From NCBI RefSeq assembly GCF_900170025.1, contig NZ_FWEX01000006.1:2571236-2635235 (forward strand): a stretch of 64,000 bases of DNA. Reading direction: 5' to 3'. Made by a program: the position numbers and the translations under genes. The notes under the pieces were generated by a model, which did not search any database, was not told the DNA's origin, and saw nothing but the letters and a program-made list of their open reading frames with translations. Origin of the DNA: Nitrospira sp. ND1. GTDB lineage: Bacteria; Nitrospirota; Nitrospiria; Nitrospirales; Nitrospiraceae. This document shows positions 50,040 to 59,540 of this stretch, one piece after another. How positions within the stretch are numbered: the first letter of the stretch is position 1; every line of letters begins with the position of its first letter.

Positions 50040-51644
50040 TTATGACGCGAGGTTTGGCGCGATGGCACAGGGCGCCATGATCGCGTCGACCATACCGTGG
50101 ATGATTTTCTTGTTGGCAGGGCAGAGGGTCGCGAGAATCCCGCCGAGTTCGGCCTTATCGCCGACGACGAAATAATAGGGTGACAGGCGGACTCTCCCGG
50201 ACATCGGGACCACCGTGTCGCTCCGCTCGTCGAAATAGGACAACTCGAACAGGCGGCCCTTGTGGAATTCCTGAAGGACATAGGGCGTCGTCGGGAATGC
50301 CTGGAGCGCCTGCTCCAATGCCGTGGCCCACTCGACCTGCGGCAGGTCGTGCCCGATGGACACGCCACGGCTGCCCCAGGCCAGCTCAGAGAATCCTGAT
50401 GGTTTGAGCACTAACTGGCGTTCCTTTTGGGTGGTCTGGGCTAAGCGCCTGAAGTCCGACACCGCGCGACCGCTGATCGTGAGGTGCGGGATGACCGCGG
50501 AAGGAGGCACCGGTTGTGGGTCGAGGATCCAGGTTCTCGGCAGCAATCGTCGCAAGTTGATGGCGGTTTCGGGACGTAATGCCTGTTCCCAAAACGGAGC
50601 CAGTTCCGGATGGTGAAACAGGCCGAACGCCAGCTTTTCTTCAAGCGCGGGTTTGTAGGGTGGCGTGACCGTCACCTGCCCCTTCTTGGCGGCATACATC
50701 ACGAGTTCAGCCTTGGGGATGTTCTTCAAGTCGAACAGTTCGAAAAAGCGGTACAGCAAACCGATCGGCCGTGGTCCGGTTTCTTCCTGAAGAAACAGGC
50801 CCTCTTCCGAGAAATGAACCGCCCGTGGTTCGACACAGAAGGCCTGGTACCCGATCTCACGCAATCGTTGGGCCATCCATTCCATCTCTGCCCGGTATTC
50901 CTTGGCCTCATCGGAAACGACAATCGCGAGGCACCCTTCCTGGTCGCCTTGCTGGGCGCGCAGCATGGCGGCGAATCCTTGTAACATCCCGTCACGCCCC
51001 GCGATCAGAGGAGAACGCTCAGGCGGCAGACCGGGGGACTGGCGCTCGATGGTGAACTGATCATCATAGGCGCGAGTCAGGCAACCGGTCAGGCCGATCC
51101 CCCCCGGTACCGAATCGAGCTCTGTGATCACCATCCCATCGGTGGTCGGAATCACGTCGGGGCGGATGATGCCGGGAATGAGGTTGCGGAAACGGTTCAT
51201 CCGGCTATAGGTGATCAGCGATTCCGGCTTGCCCTGGTCGAGATAGGCCGCCACCCAGGCGGGCTGAGTTCCGCGGGTGCTGTCCTGATACAGACGGTTC
51301 AGAGCCCGATAGAAGGAGAGGAGGTCCTGTCCCAGTTCCTGAAAAAACGTGACGTCCGAGGAGGAGAGCGGAAATGGCGTTGGCGCCAGGCGGAACCGTG
51401 GCGTCGGAATTGAGGAGTCGGTCGTTGCCGCGCCGTCGCCGGTTTCGGCCGGGCCGTAGACCCCGGCGCGAACGAGAACATCACGAATTGCGAGACAACG
51501 TCGGCGGGCTTCGTCGGAGTTCAATGGCTCACGTGAATGTTGTGCCAGTGCCAATGCAATATCCTCGAGACTCGCAGCGCAGTCGCATGCCTCGCACTCG
51601 CGTTTGGATTCGAGGTGAGCAAATCGTACCATGGCCTCTGACAC
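50040..51644 (-). CDS. ATP-grasp-like protein of unknown function
   Basis: A 534-residue soluble protein. The order of blocks suggests an ATP-grasp or glutathionylspermidine-synthase-like fold: PDVIPTTDGMVITELDSVPG, GLLYRFFELFDLKNIPKAEL, PPYKPALEEKLAFGLFHHPE, RQLVLKPSGFSELAWGSRGV (Lys and Gly-rich loop) and VLQEFHKGRLFELSYFDE. Carboxylate-amine ligase chemistry is therefore plausible but unproven. Two Cys near the N-terminus (ECEACDC) are notable. The start is GTG; an ATG four codons later is possible. It is divergent from the cysteine-cluster/GNAT gene 122 bp away, suggesting shared control. Confidence 0.7.
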   Translation of the reverse strand: MSEAMVRFAHLESKRECEACDCAASLEDIALALAQHSREPLNSDEARRRCLAIRDVLVRAGVYGPAETGDGAATTDSSIPTPRFRLAPTPFPLSSSDVTFFQELGQDLLSFYRALNRLYQDSTRGTQPAWVAAYLDQGKPESLITYSRMNRFRNLIPGIIRPDVIPTTDGMVITELDSVPGGIGLTGCLTRAYDDQFTIERQSPGLPPERSPLIAGRDGMLQGFAAMLRAQQGDQEGCLAIVVSDEAKEYRAEMEWMAQRLREIGYQAFCVEPRAVHFSEEGLFLQEETGPRPIGLLYRFFELFDLKNIPKAELVMYAAKKGQVTVTPPYKPALEEKLAFGLFHHPELAPFWEQALRPETAINLRRLLPRTWILDPQPVPPSAVIPHLTISGRAVSDFRRLAQTTQKERQLVLKPSGFSELAWGSRGVSIGHDLPQVEWATALEQALQAFPTTPYVLQEFHKGRLFELSYFDERSDTVVPMSGRVRLSPYYFVVGDKAELGGILATLCPANKKIIHGMVDAIMAPCAIAPNLAS

Positions 51645-51766
51645 CGGTACAAGTCGGCGGAGCGCCGGAGCTGTTCGAAGAACGACTCGTTACCGCCCCG
51701 TGAGAGCGCGGCAACGCGGGGGTGAAACGTTTCGAATAGTAGGACGCTCCACTTGTTAGTGCTACA

Positions 51767-53284
51767 ATGCGCCCACAGCTCATGACGAGTTCATTCGTGC
51801 CAATTGTCCCGACAAATCCTTCTCGTCCCGGGGGTGATGCTCTCCTGCAGATCGTGCCGAGTTCCGCCTGCCTCAGTTGCGATGTCTGTTGCCGGTTCCC
51901 GGAGCGGGACAGTTTCCTGCGGCCCTTCTTTACCGCTGACGAAATCGGGACCGCAATCGCGGCCGGGCTTGCCCCTGCGTTGTTCCCAAACCCCGATGGC
52001 TCACAAATCGATCTGGTGCCGAATCCGGAAGGGGACGGGTACGTCTGTCCGGCCTTCGATTGCGCAACCTCGCGGTGTCGCATCTATGAGGTCCGTCCCC
52101 TCGATTGCCGACTCTACCCGTTTGCCTTGATGTGGGATGCCAGGCATGAGCAGGTGCTGTTGGGATGGGACACGAAGTGTCCGTATATGAGGGACCAGTC
52201 TTCACCGCTCGTGGCTCAGGCTGCCGACGAAATTGCCGGATGGATCGAGCAGGATGCCAGGGTGGAGACGCTTGTGCGGTATCCCAGGCTCATTGGGCGA
52301 TTCCAGGAGGACGTGATCGTGTTGCGGCCGCTCGAACGCGTGACCGAACGGCTGCAGCAGGGGCGAATGCGGGTGAGGACGCAGGCCTTCACGCTCGGGG
52401 ATCGGGGGCGCATGGACGCGGCGCTCGCCGTCAGCGCCGGTGTTCAGGGAACGCCGCTCGCAGCCGCTTCCTTCGCCTACCATTACATCTGGCGACATCG
52501 CGTGACCTATTCCTGGGCTGTTCTCCACGACCATCTCTGTTTGTTCGCCGACTGTCCCGATGGCCTGTTCATGGCCCTGCCCCCGCTTGGGCCTGGTCCT
52601 CTCGCGCAGCCGTTGGCCGAGGCCTTGCGGTTCATGCGTGAGCGGAACGGCGATTCCCGGGTCACGCGGGTCGAGAATGTGCCGGAGGCCTGTGTCGATG
52701 AGGTTCGCGCACTGGGCTACCGTGCGACTGCGAAAGAGCCCGACTATCTCTACGACGCGTCAGCTCTGTCCGACTTGTCCGGCGAGTCGTTTAAATCCCC
52801 GCGGGCCGCGTGCAATCGATTTATCAGGGAACGGGGCGGGATGCTTGAGCCCTATGAGCCGCGGGACGAAAGAGCCTGTGTCAGCTTGTTTCATGAATGG
52901 CGGGAACAGAAGCAGCAGGCCGGTTCTGATGACTGGGCCTGTGCGCTGTTGGAGGATGCCGCCGGCGCGCATGAGACGGCATTGTCTGACGCTGCCGAAC
53001 TCGGGCTGATCGGCGCAGTGGTTCGGGTTGGAGGCCGTATTCGGGCCTATACGATGGGCCTGTGGCTCAACCCGTCGGTGTTTTGTGTGTTGCTGGAAGT
53101 CGCCGATCGGGATATTGTGGGGCTCGGGCCGTTTGTGTTTCGTGAATTCTGTCGCCAAGCTCGCGCGAAAGGGGCATGTTGGATCAACACGATGGATGAT
53201 TCCGGCCTGCCGAGTCTGGCCCGTTCCAAGCAGTGGTATCATCCCGCACGATTGTTACCAAACTACATTGTGACGGAGTCCTGA
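51767..53284 (+). CDS. YkgJ-type cysteine-cluster domain fused to DUF2156/GNAT domain
   Basis: A 505-residue fusion. Residues about 30-150 are a YkgJ-like metal-binding domain (Cys35, 38, 41, 42, then 94, 99, 104, 114, 138; CLSCDVCCRFPERDSF and CRIYEVRPLDCRLYPF). Residues about 230-505 look like DUF2156, the GNAT fold of phosphatidylglycerol lysyltransferase C-termini (RVENVPEACVDEVRALGYR, KSPRAACNRFIRERGGMLE, FRAYTMGLWL-type RIRAYTMGLWLNPSVFCVLL, CWINTMDDSGLPSLARSK). It may transfer an acyl or aminoacyl group. The next gene starts 2 bp after its stop. Confidence 0.82.
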   Translation: MRPQLMTSSFVPIVPTNPSRPGGDALLQIVPSSACLSCDVCCRFPERDSFLRPFFTADEIGTAIAAGLAPALFPNPDGSQIDLVPNPEGDGYVCPAFDCATSRCRIYEVRPLDCRLYPFALMWDARHEQVLLGWDTKCPYMRDQSSPLVAQAADEIAGWIEQDARVETLVRYPRLIGRFQEDVIVLRPLERVTERLQQGRMRVRTQAFTLGDRGRMDAALAVSAGVQGTPLAAASFAYHYIWRHRVTYSWAVLHDHLCLFADCPDGLFMALPPLGPGPLAQPLAEALRFMRERNGDSRVTRVENVPEACVDEVRALGYRATAKEPDYLYDASALSDLSGESFKSPRAACNRFIRERGGMLEPYEPRDERACVSLFHEWREQKQQAGSDDWACALLEDAAGAHETALSDAAELGLIGAVVRVGGRIRAYTMGLWLNPSVFCVLLEVADRDIVGLGPFVFREFCRQARAKGACWINTMDDSGLPSLARSKQWYHPARLLPNYIVTES

Positions 53285-53286
53285 GT

Positions 53287-56200
53287 ATGGCCGCCTCGCT
53301 TCCAGCCGGTTCCCCGCGTCGGTCCTATCCCTGGTTGCCGGTCCTGATCGTCGGCGTGACCATTGTGGCGCTTGTGATCGGCGTGGTGATGCTCCGCTCC
53401 ATTGAAGTGCGAATGGTCGAGGCGACCGGAGAAAATCTGACGCTGGCCTCCGCTGAAATCGCGGACAAACTCGATCGGTTGTTGTTCGAACGTCATGCGG
53501 ATGTTCGCATGATGGCTCGAGCCTTTTCCGATCGCGCCCTCGATAAAAAATACATCAACGAATATCTGCAGTGGATGAAGGAAACCTATGCGCCGGTCTA
53601 TCTCTGGCTGGGCGTGACGGACGCCCATGGGCGTATGGTGGCGGCGACGGACTCCTCCGTGATCGGCCAGGACTATAGTCGAAGCGGCTGGTTCGACCGG
53701 GTGCGGCAGACCGGAACCGTGCAGGTGGATGAAGTCGAGATCCATGAATCGAATCATAAGATCGAGTCCGTGGCCTTTACGGCCCCCATTCTGAGTGTCG
53801 GCGGCCAGTTTCTCGGTGCCGTGACGACCCGCATCGGGCTGCCGATGCTGGAGGATGTCCTCATTGAAACGGTCCGTGAAATTCAACAAACCGATGGCTC
53901 CGCCGGCCCCTTCGAGTATCAATTCCTGACGAAAGCCGGTGTCGTGTTTGTGGACTCAGCTTCCTCCGGTATCGATCGGGTGAATCTCACAGAACTCGGG
54001 TTACCATCGGTGCTGTTGAGCCGGTCCGGCAAGGCGGGCTACGTCGAAGAGATGCATGTTCGCCGTCACGTCCCGGTCGTCACGGGTTATTCTCAAACCA
54101 AGGGGTATAGCGACTATTCCGGATTGCAGTGGACGATCCTGCTGCGGATGGATCGTGACCTCATTCTTCTGCCGATTCGCGCCATGATGTGGAAACTGGG
54201 CATGGCCGGTGTCGTCGTCTGGCTTCCGATGGTCGGCCTGTTGCTCTGGGCCACCGGTCGATTGCGTGAACAGCATCGTCAGGCGCAGCAGGAAAGTGAA
54301 TGGGCGCGTGCGGCGGAGGCCGCGTTGCTGCAGAGTCAGGAACGCAACCGGGTCATCGTCGATACGGCGCTGGACGCCGTCATTTCTATGGATGCGGGCG
54401 GCATCATTACGGATTGGAATGCGCAGGCGGTCAATATTTTCGGGTGGGAGCGGGAGGAAGCGCTCGGCCGCCGCGTGTCCGAGACGGTGATTCCTGTGCG
54501 CGATCGGGACGAGCATGAGCGCGGACTGCGCCATTTCCTGGATACCGGGCAGGGCGCACTCCTCAATCGACGGATTGAGATGATGGGATCCCACCGCGAC
54601 GGCCATGAGTTTCCCGTCGAAATCACCATTTCTCCTGCCCGGCTGGGCGATGCCTATATTTTCAGCGCGTTCATCCGGGATATTACGGCTCGGAAACGTA
54701 CCGAGCGCCAACTCGCGTCTCAGTACGCGGTCACGCGCGTCTTGGCGGAATCGCGGACGCTGGAAGAAGCGGGGCCGAAGATCCTGCAGGCCATCTGCGA
54801 AAGTCTCGAATGGGAGTTGGGAGTATTCTGGCGGCTCGATCGGCAGGGAAGTGTGCTGCGTTGTCTGGATGTCTGGCAGTCGCCCGCATTAAACGCCGAA
54901 GAGTTTGTGTTGGACACCTGGCGACATACCTTTACGATCGGCAAGGGACTCCCCGGACGGATTTGGCAGGCCGGGGAACCGACGTGGATCAAAGACGTGG
55001 TGCAGGAGGCCAATTTCCCTCGCGGTGGTGCCGCTGCCAGAGTGGGGTTACACGGGGCCTTCGGATTTCCCGTTCGGGTCGGCACCGAAGTGGAGGGTGT
55101 GATCGAGTTGTTCCGACGCGAGATCAAGCAGCCGGACGAGCAGCTATTGAAGATGGTGGCCGATGTCGGACTGAAAATCGGCCAGTTCGGTGAACGCGCG
55201 CGGGCCGAGGATGCGTTGCGGCGCACGGAAGCGCAGCTCCAGCAGTCGCAAAAAATGGAAGCCGTCGGACGGCTGGCCGGCGGCGTGGCGCACGACTTCA
55301 ACAACATGCTGACGGTGATTCGTGGATACAGCGAACTGGTGTTGAGCCGCCTGGCGCCCACGGATGGATTCCGGAAGGAACTGGAGGAAGTGAAGAAGGC
55401 GGCGGATCGCGCCTCCGGTCTCACCGGACAGCTGTTGGCGTTCAGTCGCCGCCAATTCATTGCGCCGAAAGTGCTGGATTTGAATTCGGTGATCCACAAT
55501 ATGGAAGGCATGTTGCGACGGTTGCTCGGCGAGGACATCGTCGAGCTCTGCACGGTGCTGGATCCGGGGTTGGGGCAGCTGAAGGCGGATCCCGGTCAGG
55601 TGGAGCAGGTCATCATGAATCTTGCGGTGAATGCCCGCGATGCCATGCCGAACGGTGGCCGCCTCACGGTGGAAACCAGCAATGTGCAGTTCGGGCAACG
55701 CAGGAACCGTCCGCCGATGGGCGCCGAGCCCGGTTCCTATGTGGCGTTGATCGTGCGCGATACCGGCCATGGCATGGACGAGGATACGCAGTCGCACGTC
55801 TTCGAGCCGTTTTTTACGACCAAAGAGAAGGGCAAGGGCACGGGGCTCGGTCTTTCGACGGTCTATGGCATCGTCAAGCAAAGTGGCGGCTGTATCGAGG
55901 TCGAGAGCAAGCCGGGACGTGGGGCGACCTTTAAGATTTACTTCCCGCGTGTGGAATCGGCCACAACGGAGACCGAATCCGTCGCGGTCGGAGGGGACTC
56001 GGTCAGAGGGCGCGAGACGGTGTTGTTGGTGGAGGACGAGCCGGGTGTCCGACGGTTGGTCAATGAAACGCTGCGCTTGCATGGATATACGGTGCTCGAG
56101 GCCCGGCACGGGATTGAAGCGTTGCTCACCGGCGCGAAACATGCCGGTCCGATTCATTTGCTGCTCACGGATGTGGTCATGCCGCAGATGAGCGGACCGG

Positions 56201-56388
56201 AAGTCGCCGAAAAACTCGCGACGGTTCGTCCGGAGGTGAAAGTGCTGTACATGTCCGGTTATCCGGATCACCCGGCCTTTTCCAAGGGAGGGATCGATAC
56301 CGAGCATTCCTTCCTGCAGAAGCCCTTCACACCCACGACCCTGGCGCAAAAGGTTCGAGAAGTGCTCGATGGATCGAAAGTCGCCTGA
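53287..56388 (+). CDS. Cache-PAS-GAF hybrid histidine kinase with receiver
   Basis: A 1033-residue hybrid kinase. Helix 1 (VLIVGVTIVALVIGVVML) is followed by a periplasmic double-Cache domain (about 40-295), helix 2 (LGMAGVVVWLPMVGLLLW), PAS (about 350-470, DTALDAVISMDAGGIITDWN), GAF (about 490-640), HisKA with His669 in GGVAHDFNN, HATPase (MNLAVNARDAMPNGG, FFTTKEKGKGTGLGLSTVYG) and a C-terminal receiver with Asp962 in LLLTDVVMPQMSG. ATG after GGAG is 2 bp downstream of the previous stop. It shares its kinase type with the 28174-30534 protein; ligand unknown. Confidence 0.93.
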   Translation: MAASLPAGSPRRSYPWLPVLIVGVTIVALVIGVVMLRSIEVRMVEATGENLTLASAEIADKLDRLLFERHADVRMMARAFSDRALDKKYINEYLQWMKETYAPVYLWLGVTDAHGRMVAATDSSVIGQDYSRSGWFDRVRQTGTVQVDEVEIHESNHKIESVAFTAPILSVGGQFLGAVTTRIGLPMLEDVLIETVREIQQTDGSAGPFEYQFLTKAGVVFVDSASSGIDRVNLTELGLPSVLLSRSGKAGYVEEMHVRRHVPVVTGYSQTKGYSDYSGLQWTILLRMDRDLILLPIRAMMWKLGMAGVVVWLPMVGLLLWATGRLREQHRQAQQESEWARAAEAALLQSQERNRVIVDTALDAVISMDAGGIITDWNAQAVNIFGWEREEALGRRVSETVIPVRDRDEHERGLRHFLDTGQGALLNRRIEMMGSHRDGHEFPVEITISPARLGDAYIFSAFIRDITARKRTERQLASQYAVTRVLAESRTLEEAGPKILQAICESLEWELGVFWRLDRQGSVLRCLDVWQSPALNAEEFVLDTWRHTFTIGKGLPGRIWQAGEPTWIKDVVQEANFPRGGAAARVGLHGAFGFPVRVGTEVEGVIELFRREIKQPDEQLLKMVADVGLKIGQFGERARAEDALRRTEAQLQQSQKMEAVGRLAGGVAHDFNNMLTVIRGYSELVLSRLAPTDGFRKELEEVKKAADRASGLTGQLLAFSRRQFIAPKVLDLNSVIHNMEGMLRRLLGEDIVELCTVLDPGLGQLKADPGQVEQVIMNLAVNARDAMPNGGRLTVETSNVQFGQRRNRPPMGAEPGSYVALIVRDTGHGMDEDTQSHVFEPFFTTKEKGKGTGLGLSTVYGIVKQSGGCIEVESKPGRGATFKIYFPRVESATTETESVAVGGDSVRGRETVLLVEDEPGVRRLVNETLRLHGYTVLEARHGIEALLTGAKHAGPIHLLLTDVVMPQMSGPEVAEKLATVRPEVKVLYMSGYPDHPAFSKGGIDTEHSFLQKPFTPTTLAQKVREVLDGSKVA

Positions 56389-56393
56389 CCGTA

Positions 56394-56409
56394 CCGCGCA
56401 AGAGCGCGG
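56394..56409 (+). terminator. Short GC hairpin after hybrid kinase
   Basis: CCGCGC and GCGCGG form a 6-bp stem with loop AAGA, followed by GGCTTTCCCT. Weak intrinsic-terminator look, 6 bp after the stop codon of the kinase. Confidence 0.4.
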
Positions 56410-56508
56410 GGCTTTCCCTGTCTTCAGTCGGCTGCTTGAACTTCCCGCTCGTTTCCGTTTATCGTGGCGCACCATGCAGGTTATTCAATTCAATGTAGGA
56501 GTGTCGGA

Positions 56509-57348
56509 ATGAGCGAAGGGCGAACGGCATCGGTGCCGAAAGGGCAGGAACAGGAGATCGATCGGTATCGGATCGCGCGCGAGCCGTTTTATGCCGAAGT
56601 GCGGGGCGAGGTCGGGTTGTTCACGATTGCAGCCCAGAGTCGCATGCCGGTGATGCTGAAGGGGCCGACGGGATGCGGGAAGACGCGGTTCGTCCAGCAC
56701 ATGGCCTATCGCCTGGGGCGCCCGCTCATTACCGTGGCCTGCCATGAAGATCTCACGGCTTCCGATCTCGTCGGCCGGTATCTGTTGAAGGGGCAGGAAA
56801 CGGTCTGGATGGACGGCCCGCTGACCCTCGGCGTCAAGCAGGGGGCCATCGTGTACCTGGACGAGATCGTCGAAGCCAGGAAAGACACCACTGTCATTAT
56901 CCATCCCTTGAGTGACGACCGGCGCCTGCTGCCGATCGAGAAGAAGGGGCAGGTCATTGAAGCGGTCGATGACTTCATGCTCGTGATTTCCTATAACCCC
57001 GGCTACCAAAGTATTCTGAAAGATCTCAAACAGAGCACCAAGCAACGGTTCATGGCGATCGAGTTCGACTACCCCTTGCCCGATGTCGAGAGCCGGGTGG
57101 TGGCGCATGAAGCCGGCGTGAGCCTCGAGGTTGCGCAGCGTCTCGTCAAGATTGCGGAGAAAGTTCGCAATCTCAAGAATCACGGACTGGAAGAGGGCGT
57201 GAGCACCAGACTGCTGATTTATGCGGCCACATTGATCAGGCAGGGCGTACCGGCCGATCAAGCCTGCGATGTCGCCATTGCCCGTCCTATTACCGATGAT
57301 CCGGACATGTTGCGCAGCATCATCGAAGTCGTGAAGGCGATATTCTGA
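56509..57348 (+). CDS. cbbQ: CbbQ/NirQ/NorQ-type MoxR AAA+ ATPase
   Basis: A 279-residue AAA+ protein. Walker A is GPTGCGKT (52-59), Walker B is [20 protein letters not shown], sensor I is in [13 protein letters not shown], and the C-terminal helical domain follows. This is the CbbQ/NirQ/GpvN group of MoxR ATPases, which act with a VWA partner (CbbO/NorD, here 60125-63160) to activate metal or Rubisco-type enzymes. RBS TAGGAG precedes ATG. In a nitrite-oxidising bacterium without Rubisco the client is not obvious. Confidence 0.92.
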   Translation: MSEGRTASVPKGQEQEIDRYRIAREPFYAEVRGEVGLFTIAAQSRMPVMLKGPTGCGKTRFVQHMAYRLGRPLITVACHEDLTASDLVGRYLLKGQETVWMDGPLTLGVKQGAIVYLDEIVEARKDTTVIIHPLSDDRRLLPIEKKGQVIEAVDDFMLVISYNPGYQSILKDLKQSTKQRFMAIEFDYPLPDVESRVVAHEAGVSLEVAQRLVKIAEKVRNLKNHGLEEGVSTRLLIYAATLIRQGVPADQACDVAIARPITDDPDMLRSIIEVVKAIF

Positions 57349-57413
57349 GGCATCCGCCCACTGCGACGCGGTGAGGCGGTGGTTGCAGGAGCTCGGCGAC
57401 CAGCCGCACCCCC

Positions 57414-57731
57414 ATGCGAGAGCGTCAGGCCACTGAACGCGAACAGGCCGTTCGCGCCACATCCGAGGGCGTGACCATTTCAGTCCATGTTCAGCCGAAA
57501 GCCTCCCGCAGTGAATGTGCAGGTCTGCATGGGCACGCGGTGAAGATTCGCATCGCCGCGCCGCCGGCTGACGGCGCGGCGAACGACGAATTGTGCCGAT
57601 TTCTCGCCCGTCTCTGCGATGTGCCGTTAAGCGCGGTTCACATCCTGAGCGGCGCGGGAAGTCGCCAGAAACGCGTCTTGGTCAAGGGGCGATCGGTAGA
57701 ACAGGTGCGCGCACAACTCCACCTGGAATGA
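57414..57731 (+). CDS. DUF167/YggU family protein
   Basis: A 105-residue protein with the YggU signature: ISVHVQPKASRSECAGLHG, VKIRIAAPPADGAANDELCR, LARLCDVPLSAVHILSGAGS and RQKRVLVKG. The structure of this family is known but its function is not. It follows cbbQ on the same strand by 65 bp. A later start (for example at a GTG near residue 19) would still give the complete domain. Confidence 0.88.
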   Translation: MRERQATEREQAVRATSEGVTISVHVQPKASRSECAGLHGHAVKIRIAAPPADGAANDELCRFLARLCDVPLSAVHILSGAGSRQKRVLVKGRSVEQVRAQLHLE

Positions 57732-57878
57732 CATGAGCGGCGGGTAGATCGCGAGCCTTGCTGTCCGGAGGCGTCGCCCGGGGAAAAGCATCCGAGGTAA
57801 TCCGATGACTAGGACAGGGCAGACAGGTTCAATTGGGCGGGTACAAACCGGTTGTTCGGCACGCAGAGAGGTGCGGAT

Positions 57879-58256
57879 GTGAAGGCGTCGCGATCGTCAT
57901 TCTGCCTGATTTTCCTGGTCACGATCGGTCTCGTGGCCTGTGCCGGGCCAGAGCCCATCCTGAAATCCAACACTCGAGTACAGCTGTATGGCAAAGACCA
58001 GGCGGCACGTGACGCGGCGGTGTGCGGAGAGAAAGCGGAACGCGCCGGTTTGCAGCACGGGACCAATCGGAGCGGAAACGCCGGCGCCGGCGCCACGTTG
58101 GGGATTGTCGGCGGGGCGGCGGTGGGAGCGTCCGTCGGGGGGGTGTTGGGTTTCCTTGCCGGGACCTACAAACCACTGCAACCGCAGCCGGACTATGCGG
58201 CCTTCGTTGAACGTTGTCTCAAAGAAAAAGGATATGAGACGACCGGCTGGCAATAG
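57879..58256 (+). CDS. Glycine-zipper lipoprotein
   Basis: A 125-residue protein starting at GTG after GAGAGGTG. The signal ends in lipobox IGLVAC. A glycine-zipper segment (GAGATLGIVGGAAVGASVGG, then VLGFLAG) follows a polar region, and the C-terminus has ERCLKEKGYETTGWQ, a motif often seen in small outer-membrane glycine-zipper lipoproteins. A membrane-spanning oligomeric role is inferred only. Confidence 0.78.
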   Translation: MKASRSSFCLIFLVTIGLVACAGPEPILKSNTRVQLYGKDQAARDAAVCGEKAERAGLQHGTNRSGNAGAGATLGIVGGAAVGASVGGVLGFLAGTYKPLQPQPDYAAFVERCLKEKGYETTGWQ

Positions 58257-58296
58257 CGATGCATCTGATGTTCTGCGCGTGCACAGGCCGGATCGA

Positions 58297-59532
58297 TCAA
58301 AAGGTGAAACAGCCGGAGTAGTCGGCCATCAGGCATTGCACACGGATCGAGATCCGCTCCAGTCGATCACGGTCCTGCGGCGTCGGCGCTGAACGATCGG
58401 CATCCCGCAGCCACTCCGCATCCTGCCTCAATTTACGCAACGACCATCGCGACGTGCCTGGAATCCGCGTCTCGTCTTGAACCGCCCGGTTGACGATCTC
58501 TCGGAACGACACCACTTCATCGGCCCACTCCACACGATCGGCCTGAAATCCGTAGGGCGCCTCATCCTGACCGATCAGGGCAATCAAGTGTCGCAGCCAT
58601 TCGACGGTGGCGGCCATGCGGTCGTAATGCAGGGTGCTGGTGACGTCTCCGGCCGTGTGGTACCGCGGGGTGCGTCCGGCGGAGAGAAACAGAAACGGCA
58701 GTCCATGGTTGCGGAAGACGTCGTAGTCGCTGAAGGCTTTGTGGCCGATTTCGGGAATCTCTTCGACCAGGTGCATCCCCACAGGGAAGACCGTCAGCGA
58801 TGGTGCCGAGGCTTGTTTGACGCGCTGGTACAACGCCGGACTTTTTTCCGCGCCGGCGGCAAAAATCGCATCCTTGATAGGGGGCCACTGTACGCCACCC
58901 ATGAGGTCCATGATCACGACGGCTTGGAGATTCTCGGCACGGCCGATTTCCGGCGGCAGGTGGTGAAACAAGAACTGCGACCCCATCTCAGCCTTACCGA
59001 AATACGGGGATTCCTCGCTGTTGAAGGCCACAAATAGGATGCCGTGCTGGGGGAGTCCTGCCATGTGTCGTGCGGTTTCAATGAGGATGGCGACCGAGGA
59101 AGCATTATCGTCCGCACCCAGGAATGGATAACCAAGATGATCGTAGTGGGCGCCGATCACCATCCATTGCGCGGGGGCGGAGCCGGCGGTCGGCGGGATG
59201 AAGCCGAGGAGATTGTCGCCGATCGTGGGCGAGATGGCTTGCCGGTAGCCGCCGAGTGACGGCAGGGGTTCGAGTCCGACGGCTCGAAACTGGTCCTCGA
59301 TATAGCGGGCAGCCTGGCGATTCCCGGGTGAGCCCGGCTGCCGTCCTGACAGCTCGGGGCTTGCGAGAAACGACACGTGGTGCTGCAAGCGTTGGCCGGA
59401 GGTCGAGGTAATCGGCAAGCTCCTCGGGTCGATCGCCTCCATCGTACGGAGGCATCCGGTAGTAGTCAGGCCGAGCAGGAGAGACAGGGCGGAGAGCATG
59501 AGGGCAACGGCAGGATTCCGGCCGGGAGGCAT
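58297..59532 (-). CDS. M28-family zinc metallopeptidase, lipoprotein
   Basis: A 411-residue protein with a lipoprotein signal (LLLGLTTTGC). The M28 aminopeptidase zinc ligands are seen in order: His/Asp of GAHYDHLG, Asp of LGADDNASSVAI, EE of AFNSEESPYFG, Asp in VVIMDLMGG, and His of TPRYHTAGDVTS. It should remove N-terminal residues or other small groups from peptides outside the cytoplasm. The ATG lies 8 bp downstream of the FTR-like stop; the two genes are co-oriented. Confidence 0.92.
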   Translation of the reverse strand: MPPGRNPAVALMLSALSLLLGLTTTGCLRTMEAIDPRSLPITSTSGQRLQHHVSFLASPELSGRQPGSPGNRQAARYIEDQFRAVGLEPLPSLGGYRQAISPTIGDNLLGFIPPTAGSAPAQWMVIGAHYDHLGYPFLGADDNASSVAILIETARHMAGLPQHGILFVAFNSEESPYFGKAEMGSQFLFHHLPPEIGRAENLQAVVIMDLMGGVQWPPIKDAIFAAGAEKSPALYQRVKQASAPSLTVFPVGMHLVEEIPEIGHKAFSDYDVFRNHGLPFLFLSAGRTPRYHTAGDVTSTLHYDRMAATVEWLRHLIALIGQDEAPYGFQADRVEWADEVVSFREIVNRAVQDETRIPGTSRWSLRKLRQDAEWLRDADRSAPTPQDRDRLERISIRVQCLMADYSGCFTF

Positions 59533-59540
59533 AGACTCGA

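Noticed and set aside
55144-56475. 443-aa minus-strand open frame inside the hybrid kinase
   Set aside because: Antisense to the HisKA, HATPase and receiver domains, rich in Arg/His, no motif.
57732-57878. Possible small gene between YggU and the glycine-zipper lipoprotein
   Set aside because: No frame with start, RBS and plausible composition; treated as intergenic.
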